A DNA stretch of 64,000 bases, taken from an uncultured Campylobacter sp. (GTDB lineage: Bacteria; Campylobacterota; Campylobacteria; Campylobacterales; Campylobacteraceae). Each line of letters starts with the position of its first letter. Within the stretch, counting starts at the first letter, position 1. Below the pieces are notes generated by a model. That model made no database searches. It was not told the origin of the DNA and saw only the letters and a list, made by a program, of their open reading frames with translations. Shown one piece after another: positions 9,501-16,355 of this stretch. The translations under genes were made by a program, and so were the position numbers. The DNA lies in assembly GCF_938017775.1 (NCBI RefSeq), contig NZ_CALIIU010000012.1:1-64000 (forward strand), read 5' to 3'.

Positions 9501-10633
9501 GCGCCGATAGGGCGATGTATCGTGCTAAAACGAGTGGTAAAAACCGCTACTGCATCTTTGAGCGCGCCGAAGCAGATGAATCTAGCGAGGAAGGGATTGC
9601 TGCAGCGATCGAAGAGGGGGAGTTTTTCGTGCTCTATCAGCCGATCATTAGCGGAGCGCAGATTTATGGATATGAGCTGCTTTTACGCTGGGATCGCGGA
9701 AAGCGCGGAATTCTTGCCCCGCAGGATTTTGCGCAGATATTAAGCGAGCCTCGATTTGAGTTGCCGATCTCAAAATTTGCGTTTTCAAAGATGATGGAAT
9801 TTAATGCTCAAACGGGTGCAAACTGCTCGATAAACGTAAGCTTAGCCGTGCTTACAAACGACGAATTTTACGATTTTGTAGCTCACAGCTTGCGAGACAG
9901 AGCTAATGCAAAAGGCGAGTTGATGTTTGAGATAACCGATTTTAGCGAGCAAAATTTTAAGGAATTCGCCCCTGCGCGTGGGCGTTATGCAGATCTTGGG
10001 ATTAAATTTGCCCTTAATAGTGCAAATAAAAATAATATCTCATTCTTGAATGCCCAGCCTTTCGATATCGTTAAAATCGACCGCGAGCTCTGCCTTGACA
10101 TAGGCAAGAAAAAAAATGCTATCCGAACGATGGTGGAGATCACAGGCAAGCTAAAGCGGGAGTTTGGATTCGCAGTTGGCGCTCAAGGCGTCGAAAACGC
10201 GCTGTCGCTGCGGCTCTTAAACAATTTGAAATTTAACTATCTGCAGGGAAATTTTATCGCAAAAGCGCTTGATCGCAGAGAGATAGACGCTTTTATCGCG
10301 CGCTTTAAAGATACGCCCAAGCTCGCAGCCATCGACAAAGATGAGTTTATCGGCTTTTTAAACGCGCTTGATTATAAAGAGCTTGCTTTAAGCTTCGTTT
10401 CGCGCGCCGATGCAGGCGATCTGAGCCCCGGAGAGTTTGAAGGCTTTAGAGCAAAATTCGGCGAAATTTTAAATAAAACTCAAAGCGCGGGCAGCGAAAA
10501 ATTTGCGCCAACTACAGAAATACGTAAGCAAATTTTAGATATTCTTTCGCTTGATTATCGCGTTTTAACAAGCTTCATCTCGGACTTTAGGGCGCGGCTG
10601 AATCAGTTCATAAGCGATTTGGAGGCAGCATGA
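6566..10633 (+). CDS. Multi-PAS GGDEF/EAL cyclic-di-GMP signalling protein
   Basis: This is a membrane-anchored protein of about 1355 residues. A first membrane helix lies near 15-35, a periplasmic sensor region near 40-260, and a second helix near 260-285. Three to four PAS-like domains follow (about 345-450, 465-575, 585-705, 710-830; the ENGRVLRANNAFYEITGY block marks the clearest). GGDEF spans about 835-1000, EAL about 1010-1250, and a helical tail ends the protein. The diguanylate cyclase signature RLGGDEF is intact, as is HDALTGLPNR. The EAL half is eroded: EAL reads ELL, DDFGTG reads ADLGIK, and AEGVE reads AQGVE, while the Asn, the FEIT Glu and the KID Lys remain. I infer a working cyclase and a weak or dead phosphodiesterase. 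ATG 6566 was preferred to an upstream TTG at 6554. Its stop overlaps the next gene's start (ATGA). Confidence 0.88.
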   Translation: MKNKKDFVTERFNAALILGAALLTLVVVCEISFLRTRIATQLDLRTRTAITLLKNTDESLFSELEILKETILSLDARHEAMQSKLYADLIRNVVKSSHRFDAIFYLRARGAEQESLAHFSSDARISDLGEIRLADIASELKKDEWVSRYMMMDGAWRYFLIKRVNADSYLLGFANTARPIARLSSLGDILVFNAEGKFFNAPGSVTDILGQDFDFSRLGEVVSFEDESGLSFAYLAKFGDNFVMARERAGYFLGADDFIVVALAAAILAYLILLISNFTFLKKRVFIPLAAVQNALRQGDYHSKIRDIEALNPLSSVLEISKSIDEVLKSNLRHGDFSLSFKDALKYSSLSVLSIDNVAGTIESASNGARELYGDDVVGRNIFALQAGSFYDHAYQTQRANYVKENYVVTRQETKNGVKDLYVKKSYIRDGSKISTLFVVLDASKYRRFYDETKQKYEYLNHAPIVTLVFDYTSGKIVDASKNIKELWGYEAAQFLSGEIRLWDLLDEKDANEAKNEILNRLADMPSEELSFSQSYKIRHNDNIRYSYEVSIYVKKSAARAAFYFQNIDDDVKAIRGLQEDLDFYRTVIETRNFCTCLIDLDAQTLSFDKNYFKILKYRGKRLNTAMSFGEFSYEIYFADLENFNKMIRECTAGLRSDFSCEFRLRNAANAYTWISMQGYVTEKQGSRSRLVKTTLEDISSRKQTELELNLNANVFSRSLEAILITDENGRVLRANNAFYEITGYSESQTIGKIPNFFAPTEGGADVMERIRKNLVGKQTSYKDEIYGLKKDGGTFPALFTAIAIKDDFSLVSNYILMFTEISQIKQKESELAKIAHHDALTGLPNRVYFMKAAQRFTANSGENSKLMAVLFIDFDGFKAINDTYGHEVGDMFLQAISKAMSGLLRKGDILARLGGDEFGAIIGDLQSKDAAHVLLDRLLGISKMKFNLKGNEISASISVGAAFYDGSEKIDFPGLLSRADRAMYRAKTSGKNRYCIFERAEADESSEEGIAAAIEEGEFFVLYQPIISGAQIYGYELLLRWDRGKRGILAPQDFAQILSEPRFELPISKFAFSKMMEFNAQTGANCSINVSLAVLTNDEFYDFVAHSLRDRANAKGELMFEITDFSEQNFKEFAPARGRYADLGIKFALNSANKNNISFLNAQPFDIVKIDRELCLDIGKKKNAIRTMVEITGKLKREFGFAVGAQGVENALSLRLLNNLKFNYLQGNFIAKALDRREIDAFIARFKDTPKLAAIDKDEFIGFLNALDYKELALSFVSRADAGDLSPGEFEGFRAKFGEILNKTQSAGSEKFAPTTEIRKQILDILSLDYRVLTSFISDFRARLNQFISDLEAA

Positions 10634-11493
10634 TAGATAGCGTTAGCGCCGATTTCGATCACGAGATACCAAACGGCTCGAGGCTGTATTTCGGAAAGAG
10701 CGCGCAGCTCAAACGCGAGCTGGAAAATAAAGCGAGCGAAATCCTCGTGCAAAACGGCTTTAGCGAAATTTTAACGCCATATTTTTCATATCATCAGCAC
10801 CTAAGCGTCGCGCCGCAAAAGCTTCTTAAGCTCTCCGATCCCACGAACCACGAGCTTGCGCTTCGCGCAGACAGCACCGTGGACGTCGTGCGCATCGTGC
10901 GCAAACGGCTGAAAGACGATAAGCTAAGGCGGCTATTTTATGTGCAGCCGACCTTCAAATACCCAAGTGACGAGTTTTATCAGATCGGCGCGGAGCTGAT
11001 CGGTGAGAAAAATTTGCCTCTTGCGATCAAAATCGCGCAGGAATTTTTTAAAGAATTTGATCTTATGCCCGCGCTTCAGCTAAGCAATATCGAAATTCCG
11101 AAAAAAATTTGCGAAATTTTAAACCTGCCGCTTGAAATTTTTGAAAAGGGTAAGATTGAGACGCTGCTTGAGCAAAATTTGCCCTGGCTGGACGCTACGG
11201 CTCGCGCCGTGTCGCTAAAGGATGTGCAGGCTCTGCGTGCGCAGGCGCCTGAAGAGCTAAAGCCGTGTTTGGATGAAATTTTAAATTTAGGCGTAGATTA
11301 CGAGCATATCCGCGTTTCGCTGCTGTATTACTCTAAAATGCGCTACTACGACGCGCTATTTTTTAGATTTTTAGACGCGGGCGCGGTGTATTGCAACGGC
11401 GGAAATTACGAAATAGACGGGCTAAAATCCAGCGGCTTTGCGCTGCTAGTGGATGCTTTGATAGAAAAAATTATGCAAAAGGATGAAAAATGA
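10630..11493 (+). CDS. hisZ: HisZ-like ATP phosphoribosyltransferase regulatory subunit
   Basis: This is a histidyl-tRNA-synthetase-like protein without the anticodon domain (287 residues). It matches HisZ, the regulatory partner of short-form HisG in the first step of histidine synthesis. Supporting blocks are the class II-type EIPNGSRLYFGKSAQLKREL start, LALRADSTVDVVRIV (near 77-91) and RLFYVQPTFKYPSDEFYQIG (near 101-120). It overlaps the upstream stop by four bases and purA by four bases, so the three genes are coupled. A short HisG would be needed elsewhere in the genome. An unrelated function cannot be excluded, because HisZ paralogues are common. Confidence 0.8.
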   Translation: MIDSVSADFDHEIPNGSRLYFGKSAQLKRELENKASEILVQNGFSEILTPYFSYHQHLSVAPQKLLKLSDPTNHELALRADSTVDVVRIVRKRLKDDKLRRLFYVQPTFKYPSDEFYQIGAELIGEKNLPLAIKIAQEFFKEFDLMPALQLSNIEIPKKICEILNLPLEIFEKGKIETLLEQNLPWLDATARAVSLKDVQALRAQAPEELKPCLDEILNLGVDYEHIRVSLLYYSKMRYYDALFFRFLDAGAVYCNGGNYEIDGLKSSGFALLVDALIEKIMQKDEK

Positions 11494-12740
11494 GCAAAGT
11501 TGACGTAGTCATCGGCGCCCAGTGGGGCGATGAGGGCAAGGGCAAGATCGTAGATATGATAAGCGCGAATTACGATTTCGTATGTCGCAGCAGCGGCGGG
11601 CACAACGCAGGCCACACCATCGTTATAAACGGCGAGAAATTTGCGCTGCATCTGGTGCCTAGCGGCGTGCTTCATAAAAATATCATCAACATCATCGGAA
11701 ACGGCGTCGTCATCAACCCCGATGTGCTGATTACCGAGATGGCGCAGTTTGAAAATTTAAAGGGCAGATTTTTCATAAGCGAGAAAGCATTTTTAAATTT
11801 ACAGTACCACTCGCTGATCGATCAGGCGCGCGAAAAGAGCAAGGGCGAGCTTGCGATCGGCACCACCGGCAAGGGCATAGGGCCTGCGTATGCCGATAAG
11901 ATCGCGCGCACGGGACACCGCGTAGCGGAGCTTTTGGAGCCCGAAAGGCTTGCCGAGGCGCTATCGCGCGATTTTGCTTCGCATGAGAGTGTTTTTGAAA
12001 AAGCGGGGGTTAAAATTCCTAGCAAGATTGAAATTTATGACGAGCTAAAGCGCTATAAAAGCGCGCTTGAGCCATACATCGCAGATACCACGCACATGCT
12101 GTGGAAGGCGCTTGATTACGACAAGCGCGTGCTCGTAGAGGGGGCGCAAGGAAGCCTGCTTGATATCGATCACGGCACCTATCCTTACGTCACGAGCTCG
12201 ACTACCATCGCGGGCGGGGCTTGCAGCGGGCTTGGGCTCGCGCCGAAAGATATCGGCACGGTGATGGGAATTTTAAAAGCCTACACCACCCGAGTGGGCA
12301 ACGGCGCGTTTCCTACCGAGGATAAAGGCCCGCAGGGCGAGGCGATGCGCGAGATCGGCAAAGAGTACGGCACCACGACGGGGCGCGCGCGCCGCTGCGG
12401 TTGGTTCGACGGAGTGGCTACGAAATACGCCGTGCGCCTTAGCGGCATCGACAAGCTCGCGCTGATGAAGCTTGACATCTTAGACGGCTTTGAGAGCATT
12501 AAAATTTGCCGCGCGTATCGCTACAAAGGCGAGGAGATCGATTATTTCCCGATCGATTTGGAAGCTGCCGAGCCGGTTTATGAGCAGATGCCGGGCTGGG
12601 ACAGCGTCAAAGGAATTTCAAAATTTGAGGATCTGCCGCAAAACGCGCAAAATTATATCCGCAAAATAGAGGAGCTAAGCGGCGCGAAGGTGGGTTTCAT
12701 CTCCACAAGCCCAGAAAGAAGCGACACGATAATTTTATAA
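11490..12740 (+). CDS. purA: Adenylosuccinate synthetase
   Basis: PurA converts IMP, aspartate and GTP to adenylosuccinate, the first committed step to AMP. The 416-residue protein has the N-terminal GTP site GAQWGDEGKGKIVD (near 9-22), SSGGHNAGHTIV, the IMP-site block GTTGKGIGPAYADK and the C-terminal STSPERSDTI. Length is normal for bacteria. It starts in a 4-base overlap with hisZ. Confidence 0.97.
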   Translation: MSKVDVVIGAQWGDEGKGKIVDMISANYDFVCRSSGGHNAGHTIVINGEKFALHLVPSGVLHKNIINIIGNGVVINPDVLITEMAQFENLKGRFFISEKAFLNLQYHSLIDQAREKSKGELAIGTTGKGIGPAYADKIARTGHRVAELLEPERLAEALSRDFASHESVFEKAGVKIPSKIEIYDELKRYKSALEPYIADTTHMLWKALDYDKRVLVEGAQGSLLDIDHGTYPYVTSSTTIAGGACSGLGLAPKDIGTVMGILKAYTTRVGNGAFPTEDKGPQGEAMREIGKEYGTTTGRARRCGWFDGVATKYAVRLSGIDKLALMKLDILDGFESIKICRAYRYKGEEIDYFPIDLEAAEPVYEQMPGWDSVKGISKFEDLPQNAQNYIRKIEELSGAKVGFISTSPERSDTIIL

Positions 12741-12744
12741 ACCC

Positions 12745-12766
12745 GGTGAAATTTTAAAATTTCACC
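12745..12766 (+). terminator. 22-bp perfect palindrome after purA
   Basis: A perfect self-complementary sequence built on GAAATTTTAAAATTTC and flanked by GGT/ACC lies 5 bp after the purA stop. It can form a hairpin but lacks a clear T-run, so it may be a weak terminator or simply one of the dispersed AAATTTTAAAATTT elements (core 12749-12762). Confidence 0.45.
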
Positions 12767-12815
12767 CGTTGCGGGCGGTGAGACCGCTCATAGAACTGAA
12801 TTTAAAGGAACGATC

Positions 12816-13367
12816 ATGCGAATACGACTACCACACGTGCCATATATCGCGCATAAAATAGCGCTGGATCTGTTAAACTCGGGCTGCGTTACGCTTAATG
12901 CAGGCATAGAGCCCGTCGCAAAGGAAGCGGACGAGATCATAAGGGGCGATCTGCAAAAAGAAAGAGCGATAGACGAGCGCGCAAACGAGCTGATAGATGA
13001 GCGCATAAGCGAGCTAGATGAGATGAGCGTGAATAAAAAAGATATGTTTTGGCTCATCAAACGCCACATCGCAAACGACGAGAATTTCGAGCTAAATTTT
13101 GAGGATCGCTACGGCACCATATCGCATAAAATTTTAGAAACCGTTTGGAAGAAAAATTTGATCGATTACAAAGTTTCCGAAAACAGGCTAAAGACGATAA
13201 TTTATAACGCGATCGACGAATATCTTAAAAATTATCAAAAGATTGAGGATGCGGTCTATGAAAAGATCGATGGCTACAAGCAAAAATTGATCCCGGGTAC
13301 CGAAGAATACGAGCTTGTGTTCGAAAAGCTCTACGAAGAGGAGCTAAGAAAACGGGGCATGCTGTAA
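12816..13367 (+). CDS. DUF507 family protein
   Basis: This is a 183-residue soluble, charged, largely helical protein starting MRIRLPHVPYIAHKIALDLL, a pattern I recognise as DUF507. From memory the family sits next to carA in Campylobacter, as here. Function is unknown. AAAGGA about 8 bases before ATG 12816 supports the start. The stop codon overlaps the carA ATG by one base, so the two are translationally coupled. The acidic region around residues 40-75 (repeated DERI/DELI) suggests a coiled coil. Confidence 0.8.
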   Translation: MRIRLPHVPYIAHKIALDLLNSGCVTLNAGIEPVAKEADEIIRGDLQKERAIDERANELIDERISELDEMSVNKKDMFWLIKRHIANDENFELNFEDRYGTISHKILETVWKKNLIDYKVSENRLKTIIYNAIDEYLKNYQKIEDAVYEKIDGYKQKLIPGTEEYELVFEKLYEEELRKRGML

Positions 13368-14485
13368 TGAACGCGTATATCTACATAGAAAACGGCATCT
13401 ATCTGCAAGCCAAGGCGTTCGGCAAGGGCGGTAGCGCATTCGGCGAGCTCGTGTTTAACACCTCCGCCACCGGCTACGAAGAGATCATCTCCGATCCGAG
13501 CTACGCGGGGCAGTTTATTATTTTCACTATGCCTGAAATCGGTATCGTAGGTATCAACGAAAACGACAAAGAAAGCTCCAAAATCCACGCAAGCGGAATT
13601 TTCGTAAGAAATTTTAACAACGAGCCTTCAAATTTTCGCTCGCAGATGAGCTTGGAGGATTATTTTCTGCAAAACGGAAAATTCGGCGTTTACGACATCG
13701 ACACTAGATTTTTAACCAAGATGCTGCGCGATCAGGGCAGCCTGCGCGCCTTCGTCTCTACCGAGATCAGCGATAAGGCGGCTCTTAAAAAGGCGCTTAG
13801 CGAGTCTGCGCGCATAGAGGAGATCAACTACGTAAGCATCGTAAGCACGAAGGCGCCGTATAAGCACACCTCCGGGCGCTGGAATGCCGAGCGCGGAAGC
13901 TACGCTCAGCCCGCAAGCTGCGGCAAAAAGATAGCCGTGATCGATTACGGCGTCAAGCGAAACATTCTCAACGAGCTTTGCGATCTGGGGCTGGGCGTCG
14001 AGGTTTTTCCGCACGACGTTAAAGCGGAGGCGCTGATTGCAAAATTTAAAGAGGGGCAGATCGACGGCGTGTTTTTATCAAACGGCCCGGGCGAACCTCG
14101 CATGCTTAAAGAGGAGATCGCGCAGATCAAAAAGATGATCCAGGCGCGCGTGCCGATTTTTGGAATTTGCCTGGGTCATCAGCTGCTAAGCAACGCGATG
14201 GGATATGAGACCTACAAGCTGAAATTCGGCCAGCACGGCGCAAACCACCCCGTGCAAAACCTGCGCACTAAATCAATCGAGATCACCGCGCAAAACCATA
14301 ACTACAACGTCCCCGAGACGATCGCGCAGATCTGCGAGATCACGCACCGAAATCTTTTCGACGGCACGATCGAGGGGGTGCGCTACAGGGAGTATCCCGT
14401 GTTTTCGGTGCAGCACCACCCGGAAGCCAGCGCGGGGCCTACTGAGAGCAAATATATCTTCAAAGAATTTCTTGAAATTTTATGA
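13367..14485 (+). CDS. carA: Carbamoyl-phosphate synthase small (glutaminase) subunit
   Basis: CarA releases ammonia from glutamine for CarB, which makes carbamoyl phosphate for arginine and pyrimidine synthesis. The N-terminal domain is followed by a class I glutamine amidotransferase with the oxyanion/nucleophile block FGICLGHQLLSNA (catalytic Cys in GICLGH). GQHGANHPVQ and the His-Glu pair in VQHHPEASAGP are also present. The 372-residue length is normal. ATG 13367 overlaps the DUF507 stop. carB is not in the window. Confidence 0.97.
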   Translation: MNAYIYIENGIYLQAKAFGKGGSAFGELVFNTSATGYEEIISDPSYAGQFIIFTMPEIGIVGINENDKESSKIHASGIFVRNFNNEPSNFRSQMSLEDYFLQNGKFGVYDIDTRFLTKMLRDQGSLRAFVSTEISDKAALKKALSESARIEEINYVSIVSTKAPYKHTSGRWNAERGSYAQPASCGKKIAVIDYGVKRNILNELCDLGLGVEVFPHDVKAEALIAKFKEGQIDGVFLSNGPGEPRMLKEEIAQIKKMIQARVPIFGICLGHQLLSNAMGYETYKLKFGQHGANHPVQNLRTKSIEITAQNHNYNVPETIAQICEITHRNLFDGTIEGVRYREYPVFSVQHHPEASAGPTESKYIFKEFLEIL

Positions 14486-14507
14486 TTTTTGAAATTTTGC
14501 CTGCACT

Positions 14508-14537
14508 AAATTTTACCGCGGCCCCGCGGTAAAATTT
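14508..14537 (+). terminator. Strong hairpin after carA
   Basis: AAATTTTACCGC and GCGGTAAAATTT pair over 12 bp around a GGCCCC loop, followed by TAAATTT. Placed 22 bp after the carA stop, it is the likely end of the hisZ-purA-DUF507-carA transcript. Confidence 0.65.
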
Positions 14538-15396
14538 TAAATTTGCGGAAGGCTTTAAATTCTAACGCAGTCTTTGCGTCGTGAATTTAAGACTCGTCTC
14601 AGCCTGGATAATTGCAGGCTGGAGAGGTACGCAAAGCGCACTTTTGCGGACTTAGGATTGCCGCGGCGATTTTGAATTAAGCGGTTTTTGGATGAAGCGA
14701 TCTGTGCTAGTTGCGATTTTAAATTTAAACTGGTTGCGCGCCGCATGCTTTTCATTCGTGTGATTTTTACATCCGCTTAGCTTATAAGAGTGCTTGCGGC
14801 TAAATTTTACGCACTTTAAAGATCAGGCTTGGCACGCTTAGCCCTTTCAAAGCAGATCCTGCGGCACATTTAGCATGGCTTCAAGTTCTTTAAATTTGAC
14901 GAACCGTTTTGTTGCCGTCAAAAGTTGCGCTAGTAAGCTGCCCTGTCGCCCGTAAAATTTTATCTAACGTTGCCCGCTCGTTAAAGCCTTATTGATGCGG
15001 TTTTGCCAGCTATGCCTAGTTTTTTGATAAACTATACCTGCTCTTAAAACCTTATCAGCGCCGTTTCATTTCCCTCTAAAAGCCATTTGCCTAAAATAAA
15101 ATTCCGCTCCGCCGCGTAGTGAAATTTTAGCTGCGTTTGCTTTGGAATTTTACTTTCAGCCGCTCTTAAATCTTTTTCGCACCGATAAGATTTAGCTCGC
15201 GTCATTTTAAATTTTGCCCCATTCCTAGGCCGCGGTTTTTATCCATGCTTCTTTTTTAATCCCGCCCATATTTGCACCTAAAATAAGAGTTGTGTTACTT
15301 TATGAAATTAAATTTTTAACTTAACATTATTTTAAGCTCAATAAAAGAGAAAATTTGAAAGAATTTCGTTTGAAATTTCGCCTTGAGGGGTCTGCT
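14538..15396. other. 0.86-kb spacer
   Basis: There are only short, non-conserved frames on both strands, with dense AAATTT-type words and no recognisable RNA. Its 3' part is AT-rich and must hold the promoter of the response regulator that follows. Confidence 0.5.
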
Positions 15397-16080
15397 ATGA
15401 GCTGCGCTTTAAAAGAGCTGGACGTCTTGCTAGTCGAGGATGATACTAAATTACTAGCCTCGCTGCATAAGGCGTTTGAGGGTATTTTTAACAACGTTTA
15501 CAATGCCCAAAACGGGCTTGAAGGTGTAAAAAAATTCAAAAAATTTAGTCCTAATCTCGTCATTACCGACATTCTAATGCCGATCGAGGATGGGCTAGCG
15601 ATGATACGTCAGATTAAGCAGATCTTTCCGCATGCCCCTATCGTGGTGCTTAGCGGCTTCAGTAGGGAGGAGCAACTAAAAGGCGTTATGGAGATTGGTG
15701 TCGAGCGGTATTACTTTAAACCGGTAGATATCGCCGCATTTGTGCTAGAGATAAGCGCGCTGATGAAGTCTAAGCTGGACTCTGTGCGAGTCGTAAATAT
15801 GGGCGCAGGCTACGTATTTGACGGGCTTCGTCGTATTTTGCTGAAGGATGGCGAGCAGATTGTGCTTACTAAAAAGGAGCTTTCTTTTGTCTCGCTGCTA
15901 GCCAGTCGCGTGGGCGAGCTGGTGCTTTACGAGGAGATCAAGCGTTACGTCTGGACCGAAGGAGCCGTGAGTGATACGGCGCTTCGCACCTTCGTCAAGC
16001 GTATCCGCGATAAAGTGGGTGGCGAAATCATAAAAAATGTCCCAAGCCTGGGATACAAGATCGAGCCTGAGCCAGCTTAA
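15397..16080 (+). CDS. Orphan OmpR-type response regulator
   Basis: Receiver domain: LLVEDD at the N-terminus, phosphoacceptor Asp58 in LVITDILMP, and Lys in YYFKPVD. It is joined to an OmpR/PhoB winged-helix DNA-binding domain (LTKKELSFVSLLASRVGELV, then FVKRIRDKVGGEIIKNVPSL, then GYKIE). About 227 residues. A TTG at 15355 would add 14 residues, but ATG 15397 has GAGGGG six bases upstream and gives a normal N-terminus. No kinase gene is adjacent, so the partner is elsewhere. It resembles the metal/redox-stress orphan regulators common in Campylobacter; the target is unknown. Confidence 0.87.
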   Translation: MSCALKELDVLLVEDDTKLLASLHKAFEGIFNNVYNAQNGLEGVKKFKKFSPNLVITDILMPIEDGLAMIRQIKQIFPHAPIVVLSGFSREEQLKGVMEIGVERYYFKPVDIAAFVLEISALMKSKLDSVRVVNMGAGYVFDGLRRILLKDGEQIVLTKKELSFVSLLASRVGELVLYEEIKRYVWTEGAVSDTALRTFVKRIRDKVGGEIIKNVPSLGYKIEPEPA

Positions 16081-16355
16081 ATTTGATCGCGTTTTTGCCG
16101 CTTTGTAATTTACGGAATTCACTTGTAAAATTTTGCGTCGAAATATGCCGCGATTAATGCGGAGCGAGGCAGAATTCCGCGCTCAAAGCGCCACAGATTA
16201 AAATTTTACGCTCGTCCAACTTACTAAATTTGACTTGATAAAATTTAGCCTCTCAAGCTTTTTAAAAACTTCTTTGCTTAAAAGCCCAAACTAAAAATTT
16301 CTTGCTAAAATATCGCAAAATTCCGCGTTCTGCGAATCGCTCTAAAGGATTTGTT

